A stretch of 64,000 nt of DNA from VAZQ01 sp036498625 (GCA_036498625.1 DASYFD010000314.1:14425-78424); one strand, 5' to 3'. Shown: positions 8,491 through 17,731, numbered from the stretch's first letter. The notes: a model not told the origin generated them from the letters alone. Made by a program: numbers and translations.

Positions 8491-9360
8491 CTACTTGAAG
8501 AAACTCAAGTCCGGCGGCTTCTGGCCTTTTTGCATCGGCATCAGCGAGCCGGCGGCGCTGAGGAAATAGGTTTCGTTGCCGATCCTGACATTGGCATTGC
8601 CTTCGGCACAGATGAATTCCCTCCAGGCCGGTTGCGGATTCGGATTCCGGCGCAGGTCCCTGACCACCGTCCACGGCCGCGTCAGGGCGTGATCGAATAC
8701 GGTGATTTCATCGTGCAGGAGGTTCTGGTTGGCTTTGTCGAGATAGAACCGCTCCTTGAAGATCGACTGGTTGTCGTGGTGCAGAGGCAAAGCGGCGGCG
8801 TCGTAGTAGCGTGGTCCCTTGAAGCCGCGGGTTTCCACTTCGAGCACGTTGTAGCGGCCGTCATGTTCCTCATCGATCCATCGGCCGATGGAGTAGCCCG
8901 TCAGCGTGGGCTCGATCTCGGCCGGCCAACTCCGTCCGTCGGTATAGATGCGCCGTGTATGCTCGACCCAGTCTACGAGCACGTAGGTCGTCTCGGGCGT
9001 GACGATGAACTCCAAGGGGTGGAATCCATAGGCAATCTGGGGCATGCCGAAGCCCAGGCAGGAGGGGCTGCGCCACTCCGCAAGGCCACCCGCCGCCTCC
9101 GACTTGAGAGCAGTCTCCAGAATGGCCTGGTACTCGGGCGTCAGCGGAGCTTCCTGGCCCTTTCCGGCGGGCTTGTTCGGGTCGAATGACGGCTGTCCGA
9201 GAGTTCCTGGCGTGCGGCGGAGGACTCCCGTCCACTGACCGCGCAAGTCGGGGTATTTGCCGCCTTCATCCGCCCTGACGGTATCCATGGTCACCAGGAG
9301 CGCCGCAAGCAGCAGCGCCGTCTTGAGCGCGATGGCCTCCTTCGACCTTCCATTGAGCAT
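8491..9360 (-). CDS. Secreted protein of unknown function, family copy 2
   Basis: The 289-residue protein begins with a signal peptide (ALKTALLLAALLVTMDTVRA) after GGAGA at good spacing. It repeats the motif order of the copies at 5072 and 61075: DLRGQW, LTPEYQ, cysteine before G-F-G-M-P, EFIVTPETTYVL, RRIYTDGRSWPAE, TGYSIGRWIDEE, VETR-G-F-K-G-P-R, DNQSIFKERFYLDK and HDEITVFDHALTRPW. Between FRGQW and LTPEYQ it has a longer P-S-F-D-P-N-K insert, which it shares with copy 3 and not copy 1. Close spacing of copies 1 and 2 around the PepSY gene suggests local duplication. Function is unknown. Confidence 0.8.
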   Translation of the reverse strand: MLNGRSKEAIALKTALLLAALLVTMDTVRADEGGKYPDLRGQWTGVLRRTPGTLGQPSFDPNKPAGKGQEAPLTPEYQAILETALKSEAAGGLAEWRSPSCLGFGMPQIAYGFHPLEFIVTPETTYVLVDWVEHTRRIYTDGRSWPAEIEPTLTGYSIGRWIDEEHDGRYNVLEVETRGFKGPRYYDAAALPLHHDNQSIFKERFYLDKANQNLLHDEITVFDHALTRPWTVVRDLRRNPNPQPAWREFICAEGNANVRIGNETYFLSAAGSLMPMQKGQKPPDLSFFK

Positions 9361-9824
9361 GATGGTTCTCCGTTCAAAGGGCAAAAAGCGGATTTTGGTG
9401 GCGTTGCTGCTTGCTTCGGCTGAGCGAAAGCGCATCCAGCCCAACACATGGCCCCGGCATGGTTGCGACAGAACCCTCGGTGTCATTGTGCCAGAGCGCC
9501 GGCAATCAGCGAACGGTGGATCGCGTACTCATTTGCGACGCTATCGTAGCAGATTTGATACGGGCAGTCGGGACTGGCCGCGCCGTGGAGACGGCGCCGG
9601 CATCGCCGAGCGCTTACGCGCGGTCGGTGACTTGGTTCTTTGCTCCACCAGCCGAGTCACGCCATCCTCGCGCCGGCGGCCGCTTCCGGGGGGTAGCCAA
9701 GCCGCTAACATGATGTAGCCCCGGCGAGGGCTGTGAGAAGGAAAAGACCTTCGCTATACTCAAGCGTGTGGCTCGAGCCGCCTGTGCTCGGCCGAGGCGG
9801 GGGCGATTTAGCAGGAGGTGCGAG
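9361..9824. other. Gene-free stretch
   Basis: This divergent intergenic region separates family copy 2 from the cytochrome c' gene. Short frames exist on both strands, but none has a ribosome binding site together with protein-like composition. I see no clear operator, hairpin or repeat, so it presumably holds the two promoters. Confidence 0.4.
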
Positions 9825-10355
9825 GTGGTTGCTTTGAAGAAACATCTATCTGGTCGCGTGTGTAAGGGGATTGCCGCGCTCGTCATCTGCAGCGGATTCG
9901 CTCCCGGCCTCCTGGGAGCCAACTGGGCGGCATCGGCGCAGGACCAGGGCGCCGCCAAGGTCGAGGACGCGATCGTTGCGCGCAAGACCGTGATGGACAC
10001 GCTCAGCGACCGAATGGACCAGATCGAGCAAATGATCTCCACCAACAAGATCAACCTCGATGCCGCGCACCAGGACGCCGACACCGTCTCGGTGATGCTC
10101 ATGGCGTTTCCGCATCTTTTCCCGCCGGCGTCGAACCAATGGAAGGCCGGCGCCGAGATCGATCCGGTCACCGGGACCTATGCGTCACCGGACGTGTGGA
10201 GCAAATTTCCGGACTTCTACAAGCGCGCGAACGACGCCTCCAAGACCGCCTATGACATGAGCCGGGCCGAGAAGGAGGACGCCCTCAAGAGCAAGACCGC
10301 GGAGCTCCGCACCGCCTGTAACGCTTGCCACGCTGCATATCTCAAGATGCAGTGA
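9825..10355 (+). CDS. Cytochrome c' (class II c-type cytochrome)
   Basis: The 176-residue precursor has a signal peptide ending near A-A-S-A-Q and a four-helix-bundle-like body. The haem site C-N-A-C-H is at residues 165-169, just before the C-terminus, which is the class II placement. Cytochromes c' bind NO and are linked to nitrosative stress and electron transfer in the periplasm. GTG at 9825 was chosen because AGGAGG lies 6 bases before it; the longer frame starts with an Arg-rich stretch of no character. It is a single-gene unit between secreted-protein genes. Confidence 0.85.
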   Translation: MVALKKHLSGRVCKGIAALVICSGFAPGLLGANWAASAQDQGAAKVEDAIVARKTVMDTLSDRMDQIEQMISTNKINLDAAHQDADTVSVMLMAFPHLFPPASNQWKAGAEIDPVTGTYASPDVWSKFPDFYKRANDASKTAYDMSRAEKEDALKSKTAELRTACNACHAAYLKMQ

Positions 10356-10449
10356 AAGGGCTCATTGTCGGGCGCCGCTTTCGCGCATGTTCGAATAATA
10401 TCGGGCGACCCTTTTGTCGGTAGGTGCGCGACCGCCTGTCCACGTCGTC

Positions 10450-10469
10450 GTCCCTGCGAAAGCAGGGAC
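10450..10469. repeat. Short REP-type palindrome
   Basis: An 8-bp perfect stem (GTCCCTGC / GCAGGGAC) closes on a GAAA loop, preceded by CGTC. This matches the core of a dispersed palindromic repeat common in Bradyrhizobium-type genomes. It sits 42 bases past the stop codon of the gene at 10512-11021. Confidence 0.6.
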
Positions 10470-10511
10470 CGTACGCCATGCCCTACTCGATCGAGATACC
10501 GGCTCTGCAAA

Positions 10512-11021
10512 TCACCGATCGGCGATCGCCCGTCGCACAGGATTACCGGGGGCTGTGCGTCCATCCGCCCGCCTCACATCACAGCGGTTCTTCCAGCCGG
10601 TTTCCTGCCCGTTGGAGGCGGGCACGGAGCCATCCTCGACCAGAGCGCTGCCATCCGCCAAGCGTGAGGACCAGGTACGAATCCGATCGGCCGCCCGCAG
10701 AATAACGGTGTCGAGCACGATCCGGTCATCGGTGGTCAGCAGCTGCCGCAGCGACAGCCTGAACCTACTGACCCGTTTGACGTCGACAATGCGATAGACC
10801 ATGTCGTCGTAGTTTGCTCCGAAATTATTTTGCAGCTCGACTGCGCCGCCCGACGTCAACGAGAATACCGAGAATTCGTTGGCCGGGCTTGGCGGCCGAT
10901 AGCAATCGCCTGCCCAGGTCCCGAACAGATCGAACTCCCTCATGGCGCCTGCGGTTGTTTGCGCATTCGCATGGGGAGCGAGCAGCAGGAGCAGAATTGC
11001 AGCGATGAGGATTCTTCGCAT
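10512..11021 (-). CDS. Hypothetical secreted protein
   Basis: This 169-residue protein has a strong signal peptide (MRRILIAAILLLLLAPHANA) preceded by AAGGCG. The mature part contains F-G-T-W-A-G-D-C and a later cysteine (W-K-N-R-C-D), a pattern seen in small periplasmic proteins of unknown function in this order. The last ~18 residues are Arg/Pro-rich and run toward the REP palindrome, so the C-terminus may be an eroded or extended tail. The family was not recognised. Confidence 0.55.
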   Translation of the reverse strand: MRRILIAAILLLLLAPHANAQTTAGAMREFDLFGTWAGDCYRPPSPANEFSVFSLTSGGAVELQNNFGANYDDMVYRIVDVKRVSRFRLSLRQLLTTDDRIVLDTVILRAADRIRTWSSRLADGSALVEDGSVPASNGQETGWKNRCDVRRADGRTAPGNPVRRAIADR

Positions 11022-11305
11022 TTTCGCCTTCCATTTTTCCTGATGGATGGTCTGCGACCATCGCGAGCGCCCCGGCCGCAAGCGGCGTTGGCGACTGGCC
11101 GCCTTTCAAGGCGCGTTGAGACGAAAAAGGCCCGGGCCAGCGACCACGAGGTGCTTGCCCGGGCCAAGTCGGGGAATCGCCCAAAGGAGGGCACGCACCG
11201 CCGGCGGCAAGCCGGCGGATTTCATTCGGCCGATCCGCCGAAACTCGATCTATCAAACCGATCCGGCGCGGCCGCAGCGCCGCGCCGCTCTGATGCCGGG
11301 CGGCT

Positions 11306-11827
11306 TTATTCCAGCGACAGCTCCACGGTCTTGAACTCGGTGTCCTTGAGCAGAACCACGGACGCGACCGCATGCCCGTCCTTGAGACTGGGCGTGATCC
11401 CGATGGCGCGGTAGCCCTCAGCCTGGGTGAGCGCCTTGTCGACCGCTGCCTTCAGGGTGATCTTCGCCTTCGCCATGGCGGCGGCCTGCGCTTTCCCCTC
11501 CGCGAGCTCTTCGCCCGCCAGTGCCTCGGGCTTTCCAGGCTTGCCGTTGAGGAAGCTCACGATGACCTCGTTGAATTTCCCGCCTTTCGTGACGAAGATC
11601 GAAACCTGAAACTTGCCGTCGAGCTTGTCGTCCTCGAGCTCGAATTTGGCGGAGATCACCTGGCCCTGCTCCTCGGCAGCGGTCATTCCCTGCTGCAAGG
11701 TTATCTTGGTCCGGTACATCTGCTTTTGCAGCGCCGTTTGCAGTGCCTGCTCGTCAGCAGCGAGCACATAGCCGCTCGAAACGGCCATCAGGCACGCCAT
11801 GCCCATCAGCATCGTTCGTCGTATCAT
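11306..11827 (-). CDS. Secreted PepSY-domain protein
   Basis: The 173-residue protein has a signal peptide (LMGMACLMAVSSGYVLA) behind a strong AGGGGGAGAA site. The mature part contains a PepSY-like unit, with ITLKAAVDKALTQAEG reading as the helix and V-A-S-V-V-L-L-K-D-T-E-F-K as the following strand pair. The first half (ALQKQMYRTKITLQQGMTAAEEQG) resembles a second, weaker unit. PepSY domains often inhibit proteases or modulate membrane reductases. It is divergent from the LysR gene, which could regulate it. Confidence 0.65.
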   Translation of the reverse strand: MIRRTMLMGMACLMAVSSGYVLAADEQALQTALQKQMYRTKITLQQGMTAAEEQGQVISAKFELEDDKLDGKFQVSIFVTKGGKFNEVIVSFLNGKPGKPEALAGEELAEGKAQAAAMAKAKITLKAAVDKALTQAEGYRAIGITPSLKDGHAVASVVLLKDTEFKTVELSLE

Positions 11828-12078
11828 GTTTCTCCCCCTAATATATTGTTCTGCCTTGCGGCGAGAGGTTATGTCCCGGTTTTGGCGGAGCGAGGAGTTC
11901 TATTTCCCGACTCCGTGTATGCATTCTTGCTACGTTGATGCCGAAGCCGCGTTTCTTGTAATTTGATGTTTGTTTTGATAATCGGGCCATGCACGTCGAA
12001 ATCTCGGTTTGGGTGCCACTCGAGCTTGCAGGCCGTTTCCGCCTTTCGACCGCGTCTCCGGAATTGTGGTGCCAGGAC

Positions 12079-13056
12079 ATGCATTGGACCGATCGCATCG
12101 GGCGCCGCCTCAACCCCCGGGACCTGCACATCTTCATGGTCGCGGTCGAGCGCGGCAATATGGCGCGGGCGGCAGAAGCGCTGGCGATCTCGCGCCCGGT
12201 GGTGTCGCGGACGATCGCCGACCTCGAGCAATCCCTCGGCGTGCGGCTGCTCGACCGCAATCCCCAGGGCATCGAGCCGACGCTGTTTGGTCGCGCGCTG
12301 CTCAAGCGCAGCATTGCGGTCTTCGATGAACTGCGGCAGGGCATCAAGGACATCGAGTTTCTCAGCGACCCCAATTCCGGCGAGGTCGGCATCGGATGCA
12401 CCGAACCGATGGCGGCGGGGTTCGTGGCCGCCATCATCGACCGCCTGTCCGAGCAATACCCGCAATTCGTGTTTCAGCTGGAGCTCTGCACCACGCCGGC
12501 CCAGCAGCTTCACGTCCTGCGCGAGCGCAAGTGCGACCTGGTCATCTCGCGCAGGTGGACCCACGCGGTCGAGCCGGACATGGAGGTCGAGATCCTGTTC
12601 GACGATCAGGTCTGCGTGGTCGCCGGCGAAGGCAACAAATGGCTCGGGCACGACCGGGTCGCGCTTTCCGACCTGCTCGACGAGCATTGGCTTCTGGCGC
12701 CCGTCGACAACGAGCCGGGCTCGCCGGTTTTCGAGATCTTCCGCGCTATCGGGGCGGCGGTCCCGCGCGCCCGGGTCTTGAGCTATTCCCTGAACGTCCG
12801 CAACAGCCTGCTCGCCAGCGGGCGCTTTCTCGCCATCGTGCCCAACTCTGTTCTGCAGTTCGGCATCGGCCATCTTTTGCTGAACGTGCTGCCTTGCGAA
12901 TTGCCGCCTTCGGTCCAGCCGGTCGCCGTCACCACCCGGAGAGACCGGATGTTGAGCCCGGCCGCAAGGCTCTTCATCGAGTGCGCGCGCGAGGTGGCGG
13001 GTACCCTGCCCAAGATCAAATCAAACGGGGCCCGCAAGCCTCGCGCCAAGACCTAG
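12079..13056 (+). CDS. LysR-family transcriptional regulator
   Basis: The ~325-residue protein has the N-terminal winged HTH (R-D-L-H-I-F-M-V-A-V-E-R-G-N-M-A-R-A-A) followed by R-P-V-V-S-R-T-I-A-D-L-E and L-L-D-R-N, the LysR recognition helix and wing. A substrate-binding domain of about 220 residues follows. ATG at 12079 places the HTH about 13 residues from the start, as is usual; an ATG at 11989 would give a 30-residue extension with no family counterpart, and neither has a good Shine-Dalgarno. The gene is divergent from the PepSY protein gene at 11306-11827, a typical LysR arrangement. The effector is unknown. Confidence 0.85.
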   Translation: MHWTDRIGRRLNPRDLHIFMVAVERGNMARAAEALAISRPVVSRTIADLEQSLGVRLLDRNPQGIEPTLFGRALLKRSIAVFDELRQGIKDIEFLSDPNSGEVGIGCTEPMAAGFVAAIIDRLSEQYPQFVFQLELCTTPAQQLHVLRERKCDLVISRRWTHAVEPDMEVEILFDDQVCVVAGEGNKWLGHDRVALSDLLDEHWLLAPVDNEPGSPVFEIFRAIGAAVPRARVLSYSLNVRNSLLASGRFLAIVPNSVLQFGIGHLLLNVLPCELPPSVQPVAVTTRRDRMLSPAARLFIECAREVAGTLPKIKSNGARKPRAKT

Positions 13057-13633
13057 CAGTACCTTCGCCCGGATTTCCTTATGGGCGTCGTGTGTGCAGG
13101 CAGAGCTTGACCCCACCTCCCAAATCAGTGGATTCAGGAAATTGAAACTGGCGAACTGCGCCGCGAGCCCGGCCAGATTCGACAGCAGGAGGCCCCACCA
13201 GGTCTGCGCGCGCTGCATGGCTCCGGGCCCATCATGGCCGCGGCCCATTGTTTCCGGATTGTATTTTCAATCGCGCTGCATTGGGTGCACCCCCAAAGTG
13301 AGACAGGGAAACCAGGGACAGTTCGCCAGCATCCCGACGGAAGGAGACGCCCGCCGGTCCGGTTGTGGCTTGGCGCACGCCCCCCTCCGTGAGCCCTTCA
13401 GGCCGCGTGGTCAGCCCGTACCCTCATTTTTACAAAACGAATTCAATTTCATGAATGAAAACAACAGCGCGACGGACGCTGTGTCGGGGAAACAGCTGCC
13501 AGGGGATTTCTCAGCCGCCGCCGTTGGTACCAAAAAAGCTAATGGGGTGTCGAAAAATAGCACACCCGGCAACGGCTCGGTACGCGTTATTCTGAGGTAC
13601 CTTTATGGTTGCGATTCAGAAGGGGAAAATCCC
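13057..13633. other. Intergenic stretch holding an eroded dispersed repeat
   Basis: No gene is supported here. The stretch contains three blocks (13103-13160, 13246-13280, 13427-13471) that recur in the same order on the opposite strand near 54 kb. A long open frame crosses it into the DUF6152 gene, but its protein has no recognisable character before the DUF6152 signal peptide. Confidence 0.6.
13103..13471 (+). repeat. Three-block dispersed repeat, copy 1
   Basis: Block A (13103-13160) matches 54 of 58 bases of the complement of 54304-54361. Block C (13246-13280) matches 31 of 35 bases of the complement of 54056-54090. Block B (13427-13471) matches 40 of 45 bases of the complement of 53960-54004. 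The order A-C-B is the same in both copies, but the spacers differ in length and sequence, as in an old element with indels. No transposase is visible. Confidence 0.75.
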
Positions 13634-14014
13634 ATGGGACGACAATTGGTTGCACTGATGCTTGGTGGTGCCTTCGCGGCGGCGAGCGGCGCTGCGCTGG
13701 CGCATCATTCGTTCGCGATGTTTGACACCGATCACCCGATGGAGCTGCAGGGCACGGTGACGGAATTCAAGTTCACCAGCCCGCATACCTTCATTCTGCT
13801 GGAGGTGAAGGGATCGGACGGCAGCGCAACGACCTGGAATCTCGAAGGCGCGAGCCCGAGCGCGCTCGTGCGCGAAGGTTGGGCGAGCAAGACTCTCAAG
13901 GCTGGCGATCAGCTTAAAATGACCATCGATCCGCTGCGCAGCGGCGCGCCGGGCGGTGCCTGGTCGGAGAAGAAGACCAACTTCTCCAGCGGGCAGCCGA
14001 TCGTCACCCACTGA
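13634..14014 (+). CDS. DUF6152 family periplasmic protein
   Basis: The 126-residue protein has a signal peptide ending in A-L-A and the family start H-H-S-F-A-M-F-D, followed by G-T-V-T-E-F-K-F-T-S-P-H and W-N-L-E-G-A-S-P-S. All are typical of DUF6152, a family of small secreted beta-rich proteins of unknown role. The paired histidines directly after the cleavage site could bind metal. AGGGG lies upstream of the ATG. The preceding frame is open far upstream but runs through a repeat and was not included. Confidence 0.8.
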   Translation: MGRQLVALMLGGAFAAASGAALAHHSFAMFDTDHPMELQGTVTEFKFTSPHTFILLEVKGSDGSATTWNLEGASPSALVREGWASKTLKAGDQLKMTIDPLRSGAPGGAWSEKKTNFSSGQPIVTH

Positions 14015-14495
14015 GCTTGAGGCTCCCCTCGCCCTCCCATTCCGATAGGAGGGCGAAAACGGGAGGCTGGCTCGCTGTGCCGGGCGGGATGGGGTTTGCC
14101 CATCGCCGCCCGCTGCATTTTTGCGGCCATCGACGCAAAATCCAAGTTCAGAAATCCAGATCGGACAACGCACCTGCGTCAAGATGCGCCGCCCGCGCCA
14201 GATCGAAGCTGGGGTGCAATTCGTGCCATATTCGGGCGTGGTAATGAAAAAGCTAAGCTGGAGTCGAGAAGTAGCACTAGCTCGCGGCTTTAAAATAGGA
14301 AATGATTTTGATGACCGATAACGCCCGACAGGGCGAGGGAGCCGCCTGTCTTCTGGCGTATTCGGTTGTGCAGTAAGGGGGTACTAAAACGCTTCACGAT
14401 GTGGCCCGAATGACCTAGGCTGGAACCGTTCGATCCAGCCAATGGGGCGTCATTCGGATAGCACGCAGTCGGCATTGGGGCACCAGGGGGGCACC
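14015..14495. other. Gene-free stretch with a hairpin
   Basis: No supported gene lies between the DUF6152 and porin genes. An 8-bp inverted repeat (CGCCCTCC / GGAGGGCG, 14030-14055) follows the DUF6152 stop, but no T-run follows it, so it is only a weak terminator candidate. The remainder shows no repeat or operator that I recognise. Confidence 0.4.
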
Positions 14496-15926
14496 ATGGC
14501 TACCGATTCGGGAAACCGATCGATTCTGGTCGGGCTGAGCACAACCGCGGCGGTTGCTTTGCTGTTGGCGGTGCCGGCCGATTCCGCCCACGCGGCCGAT
14601 TTGGTTCTGAAAGCGCCTCCCCCGCCGGCGGACGACCTGTGGACGCGCGACAAGCTCACCGGCGATTGGAATGGAGCGCGTACTAACGCGAGCAAGCACG
14701 GGCTCGACATCACCATCAACTTTGTGGGCGAGGCGCTCGGCATCCTGGCGGGCGGCTTCCGCCAGGGCGTGAGCTTCGAGCATCGGTTCGAGCTCTCCTT
14801 CGACCTCGACCTGGACAAGGCCTTCGGCTGGAGCGGCGGCTCCGCCCACACCACCTTCTACCAGATCGGTCATGCCAACGGCATGCCGGCGCTCAACTAC
14901 GTCGGCAGCATCGCGGATCCGAGCAATATCGAGGCGCTGCCGTCGACCCGGCTGTTCACCGCCTGGTTCCAGCAGAATTTCTTCAACGACAAGGTTTCGC
15001 TGCGCCTTGGCCAGATCGCCGCCGACGACGAGTTCCTGATCAGCCCGACCGCCAGCAATCTGATCAACGGCACCTTCGGCTGGGCGACATTTGTCGCCGC
15101 CAACCAGCTGCAGGGCGGGCCGGCTTATCCGCTCGCCACTCCTGGCATCCGGCTCCAGCTCAAGCCGACCGACGAGATCACGATTCTGTCCGCGGTGTTC
15201 AGCGGCGCCCCGGCGGGGGCCGATTGCATGGACCTGCCGCAAATCTGCAACCGCTACGGCACGACGTTCAGCACCAGCGGCGGCGCGCTGTTCATGGAAG
15301 AGCTGCAATACGGCATTAACCAGGCCAAGGACGCCAAGGGAATGCCCGGCGTCTACAAATTGGGCGGCTGGTACGAGACCGCCAGCTTCGCGGATTTGCA
15401 CTTCGGCCTCGACCTCGCCGGCGTGCCGGTCTCGCTGGCATCGCCGGCCAGCGCATTCCCGCTCATGCACCAGGGCAATTGGGGAATCTACGGCGTCGCC
15501 GACCAGATGATCTGGCGCGCCCAGAAGGGCCCGCAGAGCCTCAATGCCTTCATGCGCGCCGCCGCTTCGCCTTCGGACCGCAACCTGGTGATGTCCTATG
15601 TGGAGGGCGGGCTCGGCCTCAAGGCGCCGCTCCCGGGCCGCGACGACGACGTGCTCACGTTCGGCGTCGCCTACCAGAAGATCAGCACTGACGCCGCCGC
15701 GCTCGATCTCGACACGCAAGCGTTCACCGGAACCTTCTTCCCGGTGCGCGACAAGGAGATCGTGCTCGAGCTCGACTACAGCCTCCAGCTGGCGCCCTGG
15801 TGGATTATCCAGGCCGACCTGCAAGAGATCATCCATCCGGGCGGCAACGTGCCGGACCCGTTCAATCCGACGCAGACCATCCGGGATGCCTTCGTGGCGG
15901 GCGCGCGCACCACGATCAAGTTCTGA
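14496..15926 (+). CDS. OprB-family carbohydrate-selective porin
   Basis: This 476-residue outer-membrane protein has a signal peptide ending at A-H-A-A and an early L-T-G-D-W-N-G-A-R-T block, the signature of OprB-type porins. Alternating aromatic beta strands follow, ending in a C-terminal ...T-T-I-K-F with terminal Phe, the BAM targeting signal. OprB porins let sugars and other small hydrophilic solutes cross. ATG at 14496 has GGGGGG upstream and starts at the signal peptide. It lies directly upstream of the TsdA-like gene with ~190 bases between, so it may serve the sulfur region, which is inference. Confidence 0.85.
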   Translation: MATDSGNRSILVGLSTTAAVALLLAVPADSAHAADLVLKAPPPPADDLWTRDKLTGDWNGARTNASKHGLDITINFVGEALGILAGGFRQGVSFEHRFELSFDLDLDKAFGWSGGSAHTTFYQIGHANGMPALNYVGSIADPSNIEALPSTRLFTAWFQQNFFNDKVSLRLGQIAADDEFLISPTASNLINGTFGWATFVAANQLQGGPAYPLATPGIRLQLKPTDEITILSAVFSGAPAGADCMDLPQICNRYGTTFSTSGGALFMEELQYGINQAKDAKGMPGVYKLGGWYETASFADLHFGLDLAGVPVSLASPASAFPLMHQGNWGIYGVADQMIWRAQKGPQSLNAFMRAAASPSDRNLVMSYVEGGLGLKAPLPGRDDDVLTFGVAYQKISTDAAALDLDTQAFTGTFFPVRDKEIVLELDYSLQLAPWWIIQADLQEIIHPGGNVPDPFNPTQTIRDAFVAGARTTIKF

Positions 15927-16115
15927 CGGCAACGCTCGGGACTGCCGGTCGCCCGGACCATCAACGCTGCCACGGCGGTACTTTGCAAAAAATCGATTCT
16001 GCAGGCCACGGCCGGCGAGCCAAGCCGGCGCGCTCGAGTCATGTCGGAGGTTGCAAATCGTTGATGCACAAGACAGAATGCCTGCCAGCACCCCGTTGAA
16101 AATCGAGGAAATCCA

Positions 16116-17108
16116 ATGCGACGGCTCATCTGCTTGATATGGGTTTGCACGGTATTCGCGGCCGCCAATCTTGCGGCAAGCCGCGGCGCACTGGCGGCCG
16201 ATGTTCCGCAAATCAAGCTCACCGAATGGACGCCGCCGGATATCGGCACCGTCGGGGACGATGCGTTCGGCAAGATGGTCAAATACGGCTATGCCCTAAT
16301 GACCGATACCGCCAACCAGATCGGGCCGATGGTTGCGGATCCGGCCAAGCGCTTTTCCGGCAACAATCTCACCTGCGAGAATTGCCACCTCAAGGCCGGC
16401 ACGCAGCCCTATGCCATGCCGCTCACCGGCGTCTGGGGCCAGTTCCCGCAATACCGCGGGCGCGAGGGCGAGGTCGGCACCCTGGAGGACCGCATCAACG
16501 GTTGCATGGAGCGCAGCATGAACGGCCGCGTCTTGCCGCTTGCAGGCCGCGAGATGAAGGCGTTCCTGGCCTACACCAAATGGGTCTCGACCGGCATCCC
16601 GGACGGCGCCAAGCTGGTCGGTAACGGCGCCCTGAACGTGAAGGAGCCCGGGCGTGCCGCCGATCTCGCCCATGGGCAGCAGGTCTATGCGCAGGTCTGC
16701 GCCACCTGCCATGGCAAGGACGGGTTGGGGCAGCGCGCCGCGACCGGCAACGGCTACCAGTTTCCGCCGCTCTGGGGTCCCGACAGCTACAACAACGGTG
16801 CCGGCATGGCCCGCATCCTGAGCGCGGCCGCCTTCCTCAAGCACAACATGCCGTTCGGCACCACCTATGCGTCCCCGGTCCTGAGCGATGACGATGCCTA
16901 TGACGTGGCCGGCTTCATCAACAGTGCCGAGCGGCCGCAGCGGGCCAATCTCGACAAGGACTTTCCGATCCGCCTGCAGAAGCCGGTGGATGCCGCCTAC
17001 GGCCCCTATGCGGACGACTTCAGCCCCGAGCAGCACAAGCTCGGCCCGTTCGATCCGATCCGCGCGAAGGTGAAGGAGCTGGCGGCGCAAGCTGCAGCCA
17101 AGCGGTGA
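16116..17108 (+). CDS. tsdA: Dihaem c-type cytochrome, TsdA-like (thiosulfate dehydrogenase family)
   Basis: The 330-residue precursor has a signal peptide ending near G-A-L-A-A. Haem motifs are C-E-N-C-H at 87-91 and C-A-T-C-H at 195-199. Between them is R-I-N-G-C-M-E-R-S-M-N-G; in TsdA a cysteine at about this distance from haem 1 is its unusual axial ligand, which supports a thiosulfate dehydrogenase/tetrathionate reductase assignment. The enzyme couples two thiosulfates to tetrathionate in the periplasm. AGGA precedes the start. DsrE and SoxCD genes are near. The precise substrate is inferred from family only. Confidence 0.75.
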   Translation: MRRLICLIWVCTVFAAANLAASRGALAADVPQIKLTEWTPPDIGTVGDDAFGKMVKYGYALMTDTANQIGPMVADPAKRFSGNNLTCENCHLKAGTQPYAMPLTGVWGQFPQYRGREGEVGTLEDRINGCMERSMNGRVLPLAGREMKAFLAYTKWVSTGIPDGAKLVGNGALNVKEPGRAADLAHGQQVYAQVCATCHGKDGLGQRAATGNGYQFPPLWGPDSYNNGAGMARILSAAAFLKHNMPFGTTYASPVLSDDDAYDVAGFINSAERPQRANLDKDFPIRLQKPVDAAYGPYADDFSPEQHKLGPFDPIRAKVKELAAQAAAKR

Positions 17109-17147
17109 GGAAACTCAGAGCGACAAAGAGCCGCAATCAATCATCAA

Positions 17148-17253
17148 CCTCATCCTGAGACGCATCGCAAAGCGATGCGTCTCGAAGGATGGCCAGGTGC
17201 ACACGGCCATCCTTCGAGACGGCCGCGCGCAGCGCGGCCCCTCAGGGATGAGG
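17148..17253. repeat. Rhizobiales-type palindromic repeat
   Basis: The sequence runs CCTCATCCTGAG...TCTCGAAGGATGG...CCATCCTTCGAGA...CTCAGGGATGAGG. It forms a long composite hairpin between the convergent TsdA-like and DsrE genes. It matches a well-known family of mosaic palindromes in this bacterial order and could act as a bidirectional attenuator. Confidence 0.75.
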
Positions 17254-17272
17254 TCGAGCCCTGCGTCGAGAT

Positions 17273-17731
17273 CTACGGCTTGATGTAGGAGTAACCGGCT
17301 TCCTGCAGCTCGATCAGCCGCACGACACCGGCCGGCACGATGGTGGCTTCCGCGATGATGGGGACCGGCTTGCCTTCGCGCTTCTCCATCGCGGTCTTGG
17401 TATTGTTGCAGGCCCCGAAGGCGACCTGCGGCACCAGCTTGCGCAGCTCGCGAATCTCCGCCTTCACCGGCGAGGTATCGTCGCGCAGCATGTGCAGTCC
17501 CTGGCTGTAGGCGACGATCTCGATCGCCACCTCCTCGCCGCGTTCCTTGTAGAGCTCGAAGGCGTTGCGCGAATTGTTGAGCGCGAGCTTCATGACGTCA
17601 GTATCGTTCTGGTCGACATGAAAGGCCACCCGATGAGCTTTTTTCTCGCCCTCGGCCGCGGCCTTGCGGCCCACGAACGGCACCGCCAAGAGCGTCGCCG
17701 CCATTACCTTGAAAATCCCTCTGCGATCCAT
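17273..17731 (-). CDS. Secreted DsrE-family protein
   Basis: The 152-residue protein has a twin-arginine-like leader (DRRGIFKVMAATLLAVPFVG) and a DsrE/DsrF-like alpha/beta domain containing F-H-V-D-Q-N-D, L-A-L-N-N-S-R-N-A and V-A-F-G-A-C-N-N-T. The single cysteine in the last motif sits where DsrE-type proteins carry the sulfur-accepting cysteine. Cytoplasmic DsrE proteins relay persulfide sulfur; the exported versions are uncharacterised but frequent in thiosulfate-oxidising bacteria. A strong GGAGAGG site precedes the ATG. It faces the TsdA-like gene and is divergent from soxC, in keeping with a sulfur role. Confidence 0.75.
   Translation of the reverse strand: MDRRGIFKVMAATLLAVPFVGRKAAAEGEKKAHRVAFHVDQNDTDVMKLALNNSRNAFELYKERGEEVAIEIVAYSQGLHMLRDDTSPVKAEIRELRKLVPQVAFGACNNTKTAMEKREGKPVPIIAEATIVPAGVVRLIELQEAGYSYIKP

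Noticed and set aside
13094..13633. N-terminal extension of the DUF6152 frame
   Set aside because: It runs through the dispersed repeat and precedes a perfectly normal signal peptide start at 13634.
14015..14060. Hairpin after the DUF6152 gene considered as a terminator
   Set aside because: The stem is good but no T-run follows on either strand.
17148..17253. Hairpin considered as a structured RNA or attenuator of unknown class
   Set aside because: It matches a common dispersed palindrome family of the order, so a repeat is the simpler reading.
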